From Oegoconia quadripuncta (Eukaryota; Arthropoda; Insecta; Lepidoptera; Autostichidae): DNA of 64,000 nt. Positions 38,641-49,705 of the stretch are shown in pieces. The stretch spans positions 10,047,001 through 10,111,000 of the forward strand of contig OX438748.1 in assembly GCA_949316235.1 (NCBI GenBank). Direction: 5' to 3'. The notes beneath the pieces were generated by a model. The model was not told where the DNA came from. It worked only from the letters and a program-made list of their open reading frames with translations, and searched no databases. The position numbers were made by a program, and so were the translations under genes. Positions within the stretch are counted from its first letter, which is position 1; each line of letters begins with the position of its first letter.

Positions 38641-41163
38641 CAAGAACATTGGATTATCCATCATATCAATCTATCATTTAATATTCACATAATCAATTTA
38701 TTTTGGGGTACACTGCGACACTTCGAAACACGTTTCATTTAAATCTATGACTGATTGATGTACCTAGTGGGTCCATCGCGCTAATGTAAACGGGAAAGCG
38801 GGACAGGAACAGAGACTATGTAGATTCTTTTAATACGTACTTTTGATAGAGCAGCACTAAACAAAATGCCAAAAATCATGTACAAGATACGGCTATTAAT
38901 AACATTTAGCAATGTTATACAGTTGAGTAACTTATTGAATAGTAATTGTATAAAAATATCAGTAAAATAATATTAATATGAAGGTGAATTGACCTCTTTA
39001 ATCATTATTATCATAAATATGAACTGTATCTTCCTAAAGATACAAAACCGGTGAACACAGCAAAATATGAAACGGAAGTCAAATCAGTAATCAATAAAAT
39101 CAATAATCAATATCTTATTGTTATTGACAGACCGATGGAAACTATAGATATAATTAATTATGAGATGGAATGCTATATAACTTTAACAGTAAGACTAGGG
39201 TAAACGTTTGTATAATGAAAACAAACGTATTCCCGAGTTTTAGATCTTTACATAATTTACTTATATTTATCTGTCATGGAGTATCTGTACAAGATTTTGT
39301 TCTCTTTATTTTTAGGAACATTGAGTAGCTATGTGACTAAGTTAGTTCTGTAATACCCCAACCAATCACCATCAATACTACAATACAAACTTACATCAAC
39401 AAAACGATAGTTATATCATCTGGCATCATCTGATAATGAAGAGGACAGAATATCAAGATATTCCAAGGAATACCACTAAATCCTTAACATTAACTTTTAA
39501 GGATTCAATGAACATCTCCGGTTTGGCTCTATTTCACTCAGCATTTCATCAAAAGAGGCCGAAACAATTAGGTGATAGCTACTTCTTCATTGAGAAAGTA
39601 AACTTTTCTAAAGGCATGTGACCAAGCATAGCCTACATGCAATATTAAGGTCAGTCAGTTCTACTAAATTTACTAAACACAAATCAAGGTATAGGAGCAG
39701 GCTCACATTATACGTATCGTTCGGTACCAAATTCCCTTTTGCTTAGATCTTGCATCAAAATAAGATTTCCAAAGAACACTCCACTCTCTTTTGTGAATAG
39801 TACATGATGTAGGTACTTAGTTTAGGACCAGATAATTGGTGTACCTAAGTGTCCAAAATAATTATTAAAGAAAAAAACAAAATTGACAATACAATACAAA
39901 TCCATTCATCGCACAACAGAAAGGAAAATACGTTTTACCGAAAGTTGGTAATTCATTTAATCACTCGTCGAAAAGTTTATCTAATATATACTTAATGTTG
40001 TTTTGTATCTTATGCTTGATTCATAGAAGTACGGACGGAGCATACTGCTTCCAACTAAGGATTGACATCGAAAGACCCACCCGCTGTGGCCTACAACAAA
40101 TAAACTGGAAAACTTATCGTCCTTAGCTTAACTTTAGTCAACGTTAAGTCTGCTGAATGTAATTAGTCCTAAGGTTGTTCAGTTTGTTACTTTCCCTTTA
40201 CGCTGAGTTGAGCCGAAGAAAATGCGAGGCCAACTGGACAGCTGTTACATAAAGTTGTGACGTACATGACGCTTACAAGGCGGTTGACCGCTTTCCCTTT
40301 GCCAGGAAGGTGCCGGCTGGATGGGTACCACAACGTCTATAGATATCTGCCGCCAAGTATTCATGTTAATGATTAGATAGGCTGAAGTTACCGCTTTATG
40401 GTGTATGGTGACAACTGTATTTCTGGTCGTAGGTGTTGACCTTATCATTGGGAAATCATAGTTGTTATCGGCTACAAATGGGATTGGCATTACTAACATT
40501 GATCGCTCTTCGCATACATGAATAAGATAGCAAGCTTATATTTCTTCCTTTTGTAGAGACTGCGATTAATGCTAGCCTAGCTTATTTGATCGCTGGTGTA
40601 AAAAAGATCTTCCCAAATCACAACTCATGAATTTAAGAGCCGAGCTATTATCGGCGAATCTGATGCAAATCCTTCCACTTGTCTCTACTCAACTCAGCCT
40701 CTTTACATGCTCAATAAAGATACTAAACCTACTGTAGGTATTGATAAAGGTATAAGTGCATGAAAAAAATATTTACAGTAGTAAGCATCCCGTAGTTTTC
40801 GTACTCCATTAAAAGCTGCCACACTATTTGTAGTGTTTGTGGAATATGTCTTTTGTACGACGTGATAGCGATATCTCAATTCTTTTACTATTAGTTAGTA
40901 TGTTTTAGTATATTATTAATAATATTTGTTAATGGAGCTAGTATTTAGTGTGAATAACAATACACTAGAACATTAATGGACAGCATTATCAGAAGGAGTA
41001 TATATTCGTTTTAATACGTGATGGCATGAATATTTCCCATCTGTTTAGATTAGGGAAGGAAAATTCTTGATATATTCTAGTAGGAAAAAATAATAGGCGT
41101 CCCTCCATTTTCTAAATACATGTAATGAAAAAACAATTGATATTTTATGATTGATAAATATTT
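38641..41163. other. no gene; one SINE A tail
   Basis: A SINE A 3' end lies at 39810-39868 (TAGTTTAGGACCAGATAATT, GTGTCCAAAATAATTATT). Otherwise AT-rich with no recognisable frame. Confidence 0.5.
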
Positions 41164-41600
41164 TTTGAAATATTTTTTTTTTTTTTTTTTATATGAGAGG
41201 GCGGCAAACGAGCATGCGGGTCACCTGATGGAAAGCAATCACCGCCGCCCATGGACACCCGCAACACCAAAAGGGTCACAGATGCGTTGCCGGCCTTTGA
41301 GGAAGGTGTCCACCCCAGAATAAGTAGGGCAGCCTGAGCGATGAGGGATTCTCCAGCACTAATAGTGCTGGTACCCTCCTGGGGTACTAACTCTTTAAAT
41401 ACCGCTACCATTCTGGAGAGAGACTGGAAGGTGGGCCTCCGGCACCCTCGCTCACCGGACGAAGCGCAGTGGCAAAATGCCACTACTCAGACGTCGGTCT
41501 TCTGCGAGAGGGTGGTACTTCCCCGGTCGAGCCGGCCCATTCATGCTGCAAGCTAATAGCTTACAGCGTGGCTCTACCACTACAAAATTTATGTGAATTT
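41164..41600 (-). mobile_element. lepidopteran interspersed repeat with poly(A), GC-rich
   Basis: A T-run at about 41168-41190 (poly(A) on the minus strand) is followed by GGCGGCAAACGAGCATGCGG, GTCACCTGATGGAAAGCAAT, CGCCCATGGACACCCGCAAC and GCGTTGCCGGCCTTTGAGGA. This sequence is very common in moth genomes. It is likely the 3' part of a LINE or a derived SINE. Confidence 0.75.
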
Positions 41601-41954
41601 TAAGTGAAATATATATTGATATCGACCACATAAAAAGTTCACTGCTGTATATAATTCTCTCCCACGATATTATCAATTTTCCCGGGAGAATTTGCTCTAA
41701 TCTGACTGCCGTAATGAACGACGCTAGTAAGCTGACGCCCATCACGGCTCTCCGCTGTTATGTAAAGATATTCCTGGAATGTCTTACTCTGCCTTATACC
41801 ACATAGTACGGATATTATGTATGACTAGCTATCCGCCGGCATGGAATCCGTTTATCGTCCGGTGGAATTTATTTCAAGACAGAATGTAAAATCATAAAAT
41901 GTCATATTTGTCCAGAACCTAATTCATATTCGTATTCTTTCTCTCTATCCTTGG

Positions 41955-42275
41955 ACATAAACACAGCGCCATCTAGTTCTAAACTAAGCAACTATACTTG
42001 TATTATGGATACTAGATTATTGTCGATATACTTTGACAACTACCTTTTTTGGAATACATGGTTGGGTACTTCACATGCCTAATAATTTTTATATCTCTGA
42101 CATGCAGGTTTCCTCACGACGGTTTTCCCTCGCCGTCTAAGAGCAATCGGATAAATGCAAATGATAATTAATTAAATTTAAAAACTCATTGGTACATAGC
42201 CTGCCTGGGAATCGAACCCGGACCTCCCAAATTGGGAGACCGCGTCTTTAACGCTGAGCCACCGACGCTTCCACG
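41955..42275 (-). mobile_element. SINE family D head/body joined to a SINE B-type tail
   Basis: On the minus strand: head GCGTCGGTGGCTCAGCGTTA, box B GGGTTCGATTCCCAGG, body with ACGGCGAGGGAAAACCGTCG and GAGGAAACCTGCATGTC, then the tail with GTATCCATAATACAAGTATA and AACTAGATGGCGCTGTGTTT that belongs to SINE B. It is either a chimera or a D-type SINE interrupted by a B tail. Confidence 0.7.
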
Positions 42276-43093
42276 TCGTGATTCACGTTGAGTGCCAATT
42301 AGTTGGTAAGTCGTAGCATGATATGACAATAAAGACAACATGCGGGCAACTGATAGTATACCTTTACTAATAAATATTCATTTCGTTGCATGCCTCGCGT
42401 GACAGCAACATTGTCATGTGGGTTGTTCAACTACAATGTTACAGTTTCATTTCGTAGCGTCGTACTAAAAGAAAATTTGATGGTAAAAGCAATTAAATCA
42501 ATTATTTAACACAAATAGCAGCTAAATACAATGTAAACAGATCTCTTTTGCAGTGTATTTTATTTTTATAGTAATTTAATTTCGAACATTTTTGCTTCCT
42601 ATCATACCTTCTTATATGGTAAGGCAGAGTGGATCTTCCTGGCACAGGTGTTTTTAACCCGTTATTACTCTCACCTAAAACTCACATAGGTGTGGGGTAC
42701 TTACGGATTCCACGTTCTAAATCAAAATGAAACTATATGTAAAGAAAATTTCATTTTTTTATTTAGGAAACTGAAGAATCAGCAAAAACATAAATCGATC
42801 ATATCTTATGAGACGCAAATTAATTCTGTTGTGTTTGTGGTTATTTAATCTAACTTATATAGTCATATTTCTTCGCTGCATCCTCGAGGTTTACATAATA
42901 AATTGAATGCAGGGATTCATATAATTACGGTCAAACTTTACTTAGGTAAGTTTGCTTAACCTTCAATAGTACATTAGTGCAGGGACCAGTAACCAGTTCA
43001 GCTTGAGCTTCAAACTCGGTCGAAACATATATAGTGCTCTCAAAAATAAATTTCGTATTTTGCGCAACCTACCTGTTCTATAAAGTTATACTC
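42276..43093. other. no feature recognised
   Basis: AT-rich intergenic sequence; no supported frame. Confidence 0.5.
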
Positions 43094-43230
43094 CTACACC
43101 CAACGGTTGCCTGGAAGAGTTCGGTCTTAGTGATAAGACCGCCTAATTGTACTCTTTTCAGTATCGTGCTTTGTAAAATGTATATTCTCCTTTTGTGCAA
43201 TAAAGTGTATTTGTATTGTATTGTATAAAC
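43094..43230 (+). repeat. interspersed repeat I, copy 2
   Basis: GGTTGCCTGGAAGAGTTCGG, GATAAGACCGCCTAATTGTA and GTGCAATAAAGTGTATTTG followed by TATTGTATTG. A well-known moth repeat ending with an internal AATAAA. Confidence 0.75.
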
Positions 43231-44583
43231 ATGAACAGGAACATGAATTTTGATTCAACAAAGATCCCATTTTTTCTGCAATTCTTTTTTAAACTGGCAT
43301 ATACACTTATAGTGCTCATCTATTTAGACGGTTAGACTTGTTGCAGTCATAGCTTATAGCAGTCATATAGATGGCATGGATAGGTCCAAATTCAATTAAT
43401 GAAATGTAATGGAAATTTCCTCTTTCTTCCTGGAGTTTTATTGATTCATTATTCAAAATCCCTCTATTTTCTGGAGAATAAATGCCTAACTTTTTGGTAA
43501 CATTTGATTTCATAAAATTTGAATACCCACAATAAGGAAATGTTATACTGATTTAGCGAGGACTCCTGTCACATGTATTTATTTACTTAAAAGGGGTCCT
43601 CAACAATCAAATACTATGGTTACACAATAAATAATTTTAATTTATTTTTCATTTTCACTGATACATTCCTAGATGTGTTACTGTATGAATACTGTTCATT
43701 TTGTCACACAAGTTGTTGGGAAGACATACAGTTATTTAGGCACATCTCTTTCAAAAATATTACAACGACGAAATTACATTGAGAGTACCGAGATAACAAG
43801 GTTCGTGGACAATTTCCTGGTTTTCAAATTCAAGTTTGATGTAATGTGATATCTCGGTAACCCACAATATTTAGTTATTTCTGTGTTTACTCTTCCGAAA
43901 GCTTTGCGAGTCCAACAATCTGGAAGTTATGTTTACCGTGAGCTATTATATTGATTCAAAGTCAATATTCCTCGTCGTGAAGAGGTAACTAGAAAGGTAA
44001 GGAAGGACGGGTAACCTATTAAAATAAGTTAGTTTGTGAACTAAAAATGTTCTTCGTTCATATACTTGTGTATTTATCTATAAAATACTTCTTTTTCTTA
44101 TTTGTTATATGCCATCAAACTCGACATTGTTTCAAGCATTAATATTTCAATATGTGGAACATCTAAATGCCTATATTAGAATTTGGGATATACCGTATAA
44201 GTTGATTCACGGCTAAGGAATAAATAGGGCATATTATGTAAGTGAAACAGAATATATTGGCATAGGTAGTTTAATTTTTATTTCCACTGGAAGAGATCGG
44301 ATGAGTCAATATTGCCCATAGTCTGAGGTTAAGTGATTTATATGAGAAGGCGAACCTAAAACAATAAACACGAGATTGCTAAACAAGCACATTTATACAA
44401 CGTATTAGCGGAACCAGTGATAAATTGCGAAGTTCGATGCGGACATAAAAGTTTTAGATAATTGTGTCGATGTAATTCATTAAACAGATAGCGACTTATA
44501 CCCTAGTGTGGACGACACATATTTAAGAATTTGGAGCAAAATAGTTTGATATATTAGATTTTAAGTCGAACTTTAAGTCACAA
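43231..44583. other. no feature recognised
   Basis: AT-rich DNA flanking the LTR retrotransposon. No coding support. Confidence 0.5.
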
Positions 44584-44812
44584 TGTAAGGTATTATTTGG
44601 AACGAAGCAAGCGAGAGGTATGAAAGAGATAGATTTATTATAAAATGTTCAAGTGCGAAGGAGATAGAATGTATGGAAAAATAGAAATGTGGTTATTGCG
44701 TGCGTTGAGTGAAAGGGATAGACTAATAGACGATTGTAGTAGTTAGAAAGAGTACAAATAAAACGAAGTACATTCGAAGGAAGATGTCGTTTGATTGACA
44801 GCCATCCTTACA
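44584..44812 (+). repeat. 5' LTR of the Gypsy-type element
   Basis: 229 bp, bounded by TG..CA within TGTAAGG/CCTTACA. It contains an AATAAA at 44757-44762 near its 3' end, a plausible poly(A) signal. It appears identical to 46471-46699. Confidence 0.93.
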
Positions 44813-44855
44813 TGGCGCTGCGGACAGGATGGCTGTCAATCAAACGACATCTTCC
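44779..44855 (+). repeat. 30-bp perfect hairpin enclosing the primer-binding site
   Basis: 44779-44808 (end of the LTR) is the exact reverse complement of 44826-44855 (leader). The 17-nt loop 44809-44825 holds the LTR end and TGGCGCTGCGGAC. The right arm also supplies the ATG and first nine codons of the integrase-derived frame, so that start is probably not native. Confidence 0.9.
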
Positions 44856-45290
44856 AAGAAAGTCCATTTAGAAAACAAAAGAAAGTTCGATTTGAGAAGA
44901 CTGGAACAAAAATTTATACAAGGAGAATATGTAGTTTATGAGTGGAAAAAACCCACAGACACTAAATTGACACCCCGATTCAAAGGACCGTTTAAGATTA
45001 TCAGGAAAATAGGATCAGTATGTTATGAGATTCAAGATGTGAACAAACCAAAAATTAAAAAGATAGTACATGTACAATTTTTGAAACCTTTGTACCAACC
45101 GCAAAATTTAGATTCCTTTTCAGATTTTTCAGATAACCAAATTTACAGTGATGATGACAACCAGTTCCCATATTATGATGACCATCAGTTACCAGATGAT
45201 GAGGTTAACAAACATCCAAACGATGACAACGTTGTGTATACCACAAGCAGAGGTCGGGTAACAAGAAAACCACAATTTTATACGAGTTAG
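44829..45290 (+). pseudogene. integrase C-terminal remnant of the LTR element
   Basis: A 153-residue frame. The first nine residues (MAVNQTTSS) come from the inverted LTR sequence. Next is a basic stretch, then the GPY/F module of Gypsy integrases (GEYVVYEWKKP, LTPRFKGPFKIIRKIG, CYEIQD, VHVQFLKPLY), which normally follows the catalytic core and helps bind DNA. An acidic, D/Q-rich tail of about 60 residues ends SRGRVTRKPQFYTS. There is no DDE core, so no integration activity is expected. It is not a host chromodomain gene, because it sits between the two LTRs. Confidence 0.85.
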
Positions 45291-46470
45291 CTGTCTATGA
45301 TGCCAAGAATTAATTTTCGTAGGACTTCTATTATAGTTGTGTAGCAGTTAAGTTATCGGATATGACGTATATTTATAAAACACTGGACTGACATTTGTTT
45401 ATTTATACATTTAATCTATTATGTTAAAATAGAGAGCATTATTTGAAAGTAGTATACCAGTTTATTTTATAGTTTATTAATATATTTTTATTTATTTTTG
45501 TTCGGCATTTACAGTCAAAATTATATACATATGAGAAACAGTAAAATTACAGTAGTTCAGCATACGACAAAAAAATAAATAGGTTAAGTGAGTTATTAAG
45601 TGAACAACTTAAATGAAAACAATCTCATGTAAACATTCAAAGTTTATTTATACTTATAAGCATGTCATTATGTTGTGTAGAATATTGCATTAATTTACCG
45701 ATTTATTTAGAAAACTTAATTTAGTTGAAATAATCAAAACTTTCTACCTATCATATCCATCTTTCTTGCATAGTATAGTGTATGTATTATAAGGTTACAC
45801 ATTTTTCTTTATTTTCCATAACAGTAGCTTAGTACTGTAAGTCATTCATTTATGCTGTAAGTAGATAATATTACCTATGTATAAATTATTTTTGTACAAT
45901 ATATATACCCACAAAGTTTAAGCTCAAACACTTTAGGAACTACAGGTTTAAGTTCCAAGAAATTAATTTTACCTATAGTTAAGTAAGAGAAACACAGTTT
46001 TGTTTTTGGAGTCTTTGTTTAAAGTAAAAGTAGTTATTATTTTATTTTTTTTTCTTCCATATAAGAAGTCAGAAGGTTCTTTTTGTATAATGTAACGAAC
46101 AAGTTTAAGTTTAATGTCATAGAAGTTCTAGTGCACAATAAGTTAACAAATATTATAGTTATGTATAAACAAAAACCTCTAGTATACAAGTAAATCCCTT
46201 AGAACAGTGTGTTCTCAACTCCAAATTTGTATGTAAAAAAAAATTTAAATCAATTCATTGTCTATCAAACATTTTTTTTTCCAACTTGCAAAATGTATAA
46301 CCAGAATAACAGTTTGTAAAGTAGAAATTTTTCAGGAAATATATTTTTTTATAGTAGCAACGGTAATTCAGTATAAGCAATAAAATAAGTAAAAGTATGA
46401 AAGGCACGTAAGGTATTGTATGAATGAAATTAAAATTGTAATAAATTAAAATTTGTAATTTCAAAGGGCA
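45291..46470 (+). other. non-coding interior of the LTR element
   Basis: AT-rich, with many stops on both strands and no env-like frame. It ends with TCAAAGGGCA directly before the right LTR (candidate polypurine tract). Confidence 0.7.
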
Positions 46471-46699
46471 TGTAAGGTATTATTTGGAACGAAGCAAGCG
46501 AGAGGTATGAAAGAGATAGATTTATTATAAAATGTTCAAGTGCGAAGGAGATAGAATGTATGGAAAAATAGAAATGTGGTTATTGCGTGCGTTGAGTGAA
46601 AGGGATAGACTAATAGACGATTGTAGTAGTTAGAAAGAGTACAAATAAAACGAAGTACATTCGAAGGAAGATGTCGTTTGATTGACAGCCATCCTTACA
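46471..46699 (+). repeat. 3' LTR of the Gypsy-type element
   Basis: 229 bp, apparently identical to the left LTR. Followed by the ACAA target duplicate at 46700-46703. Confidence 0.93.
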
Positions 46700-46864
46700 A
46701 CAAAATACTTAAAAACACTAGATAATACTAACACAGAAAAGCTACTTACACTATTATAAAAAACATATTTCAGAATACACACTACACCCCACCAGTACAC
46801 GTGACACAAGGACCCAAACACACATAAACAACACCTCATCATACTTGATAAAAAGACATATTTG

Positions 46865-46982
46865 GTAAAGAGCGCGGGAGGCCGCTGGAAGCGGGCAGCT
46901 CAGGACAGATCGTTGTGGTGATCTTTGGGAGAGGCCTTTGTCCAGCAGTGGATGTCTTTCGGCTGATATGATGATGATAAAT
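46865..46982 (+). pseudogene. RTE LINE 3' end
   Basis: Frame-broken ending AGSRW..AAQDRSLWRSLGEAFVQQW can be read across frames, with GGCCTTTGTCCAGCAGTGG and a GATATGATGATGATA tail. The same tail occurs at 38355-38418. Confidence 0.65.
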
Positions 46983-47363
46983 AATGTACAGTACAGTACT
47001 TTATATAGCAGTAGCCTTGATATAGCGTTGGACTGGGTGGAACTGTGTGCAATTCGCCGATAGTATCTTACTTTTTAGGGTTTTCCTCAAGCTTCAGTTT
47101 TATAGCCATATTGGGATTTAGTGTAGAAATTTTATTCTCTAGTATGAGCCTAGAAGATTCACTGTTCGATCTAAGCTCTTTCCAGTTATTGGCAGGTGGT
47201 GTCTTGCACAGTTTGTCGCACATTAATGCAGTGGGCATCCCATATGATACATGTGTCGTGACATATAATCTCTACTCCAGAACTTGTTTCCCGTAACCGA
47301 AATCGGTTCTGCCAGGCCATTGCCACTTTAGTTTACCAATTTAACTAATGTGTTTCTTGAGTC
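46983..47363. other. no feature recognised
   Basis: A frame of 83 codons (47045-47296) shows no known domain. I do not call it a gene. Confidence 0.45.
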
Positions 47364-47611
47364 TTAATAATAAATAAATATTTCGGACACTTACACCAAT
47401 CATCTAGTCCCAAAGCAAAGCTTGTACTATGGATCTAGTATCCATATATAATATATAACGGATAAACATACATAAATATTTATATAAACATCCATGACTC
47501 AGGAATAAATGTTCATTTTCATCACACAAACATTTACCCGTCACGGAATTCGAACCCGCAACCGTTGGTTTCGCTGACAGGGTCACTATCCTCTACACCA
47601 ATCGGTCGTCA
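47364..47611 (-). mobile_element. SINE family A copy with a small internal rearrangement
   Basis: Head, box B (GGGTTCGAATTCCGTG) and tail as in the other copies. The segment around GGATCTAGTATCCATATATA is locally altered and lacks part of the GGACTAG..TTAGTTT stretch. Confidence 0.85.
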
Positions 47612-48534
47612 ATCTTGTAATGTAGTCGATCTTGTTTCTAATCTCAATACCAGGGTTCTACCAGGTCCACTATCAATGGAGCTTTCTCATGAAGATCGAC
47701 TTCACCTTTGGGAATTTAATTAGCATGGACTATCCAACACTATCGATAAAAAACATTCAAACAATTTGTGAATTCGGGAATGAAAACACTTTTTGATCAA
47801 CATTGATAATCATCTGGTTACTGGTATGTGGCGAAGAAATAAATCACAATAATCCAATCCGATCGTTCACTGCACACAGATTACGGGATAATTGGATATT
47901 GGACAACTTATATCCTTCGATTCGTTAGGTAATCAATCAAACTAGGAAGATGTCGTCGGTCGGCTCGTTTGCTGAGAATTATTTAGGTTCAGCAACTACG
48001 CCAATTGAATTTTCTTTCGTAATATTTGAGTGTAAATGTTTATTCCCTTGCATTTTGGGAGAATTTTGCCTAATTGCCAAGCTGGGCTCCTCTCCCTCCT
48101 GCGTTTGTAATAGCAGATTCTTAATAGCAACACCAATAACACGGCTGTTCATGCATTGATAATGGGCGACCGAAGGACCATTTGTAAAAAGCCTGCACGC
48201 ACATGATTTATAATGACATACTTTTCAAGTTAAGTACAGATATTATTGGACCAGGACATTTATCATGTGGTTTCAGCACGTACACGAATAGAACCATATC
48301 CCCTCACTTCCCGTGGGTGTCGTAAAAGGAGACTATAGGACTTTCCACCAAAACGCATCTATAGTGTGCATTTTTGTATATTTCGAAAAGTCAACAGTGA
48401 AGGTTGATTCAAGCATTACAGTTTCAATGTTTTAACATCCATGCACTAATGTTTGGAATATCTCTGACCACTCCATGTGGGATAAGGAACGAGACGTTAT
48501 AATACCTACTATGGTTTAAAATGTAACGATTTGG
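47612..48534. other. repeat E relic, no gene
   Basis: About 48190-48480 carries CTTCCCGTGGGTGTCGTAAA, GGACTTTCCACCAAAA and ATCTCTGACCACTCCATG, the complement of the repeat E copies at 52075 and 55325. The rest is unassigned. Confidence 0.5.
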
Positions 48535-48720
48535 CGACCGATCGAGTTTCAGGGATTACGAGTTCAAATCCAGTAAGGCCTAACTGTTTTTAAACGCTTG
48601 TGTGACGAATACGAACATTTATTCCTGAATTATGGGTGTTTATATAATATTTATATACAATTATCCTATTTTGTGGTATTCATTCATAGTACAAGGTTTT
48701 TCCTAATATTACACCTTGTG
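48535..48720 (+). mobile_element. SINE family A-like, degraded
   Basis: ACGAGTTCAAATCCAGTAAG (box B), TTGTGTGACGAATACGAACA and TTTATTCCTGAATTATGGGT match the SINE A body. The tail is worn. Confidence 0.65.
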
Positions 48721-48767
48721 TAAATGTATGAAATCTTTTTTCTTTTGAATTAACAGATAATATGTAC

Positions 48768-49005
48768 ACGTTTAAGTATTAGGTTTGGTTGGTGGAAGGG
48801 CATTTTAAATGTCCGCCTGGCTAGTTACCACCATCTTATCTAAATCATGCCGCCAAACAGCAATGTTAATAGGATTGTTGTCTTCCAGTTGCTGTCCGAG
48901 ATAAGATAGCCAGTCCCCCTAATGTGTTGGGTTTTCCGGGTCAGTACGCTTCCACCTTCGACCTCATCTTCACTTAATGTCAGGTGCGATGTGCTTTAAA
49001 AAAAA
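48768..49005 (+). mobile_element. SINE family C copy, head missing
   Basis: TTTGGTTGGTGGAAGGGC, TTTAAATGTCCGCCTGGCTAG, AAGATAGCCAGTCCCCC and CACTTAATGTCAGGTG, ending in an A-run. Co-linear with 4790-5016. Confidence 0.85.
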
Positions 49006-49374
49006 AAGAACACTAAAGTGTAAAGTAGTAAACTAACCCATATATTATGAACACCGCCTATACACGTCTTAATTTGTGGATCTTTTACTTGCTCTAACCA
49101 TCTATAATAGAAACTTCAAAGGTTGTTTTTTCGGAAGGAAAAGTCGACGAGGCGTTAATTAAAAATCCTTTAAAGCCAAAACAACAACTTTTCATAATAA
49201 AGCGTTGGTTTATTCATAAAAACCTTTAACTTTCATGACACTCACAGCTTCCAGAGTACTTATCCCTAATGAGGGGTACACTTAGCGCGACTTAGATCTT
49301 CAAGAAATTCTCCAAATTAGCTCTTGGTTTTTCTTAAATTATTTTTGGAACTTTGTCTTTCATCAGCAGCCTTA

Positions 49375-49705
49375 CACGTTTCCACTTTTAGGACACCGTC
49401 TCCTATCGCTGGGAGAGGGTATGGGCTGTAATCAACCACGCGGGCCCGGTGCGCATTGGTGGATTTGTGTCAGAGTAGTGGCCACCTGACAGTCTATTTT
49501 AAGCCGCCTAGAGAGGCCACCGACTTCGTTTAACGTTTGCCTTCAATTGACAAGACAACCGCGACCGACAATTTAACGTGCCCTCTGAAGCACGGAAGCA
49601 CTCAAGTCACCCATCCAATGACTGACCGTGCCAGACATTGCTTTACTTCGCTAATCGAAAACGAATAGCAGATCCGACTGCGCTATGAGGGCTTCTGTTT
49701 TTCAA
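49375..49705. repeat. interspersed repeat F, copy 2
   Basis: GAGAGGGTATGGGCTGTAAT, CCACCTGACAGTCTATTTTA, GTGCCCTCTGAAGCACGGAA, CCATCCAATGACTGACC and TTTCGCTAATCGAAAACGAA. Related to 33115-33370. Confidence 0.65.

Larger units (their letters stand above)
44584..46699 (+). mobile_element. internally deleted Gypsy-type LTR retrotransposon, 2116 bp
   Basis: Two 229-bp LTRs (44584-44812 and 46471-46699) begin TGTAAGG and end CCTTACA, and I find no difference between them. ACAA flanks both ends as a 4-bp target duplication. TGGCGCTGCGGAC follows the left LTR as a primer-binding site, and a short purine tract (AAAGGG) precedes the right LTR. The 1658-bp interior keeps only the C-terminal end of integrase (44829-45290). 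Gag, protease, RT, RNase H and the integrase core are missing, so the copy could move only in trans. Confidence 0.93.

Noticed and set aside
41145..41556. Overlapping GC-rich open frames on both strands
   Set aside because: They fall inside a well-known moth interspersed repeat with poly(A); the frames reflect its higher GC content.
44829..45290. Host chromatin or DNA-binding gene
   Set aside because: The frame lies between two identical LTRs and its first codons are inverted LTR sequence.
46630..46842. Minus-strand 70-residue protein sharing MAVNQTTSS with the LTR element frame
   Set aside because: It is only the reverse complement of the right LTR end plus flank.
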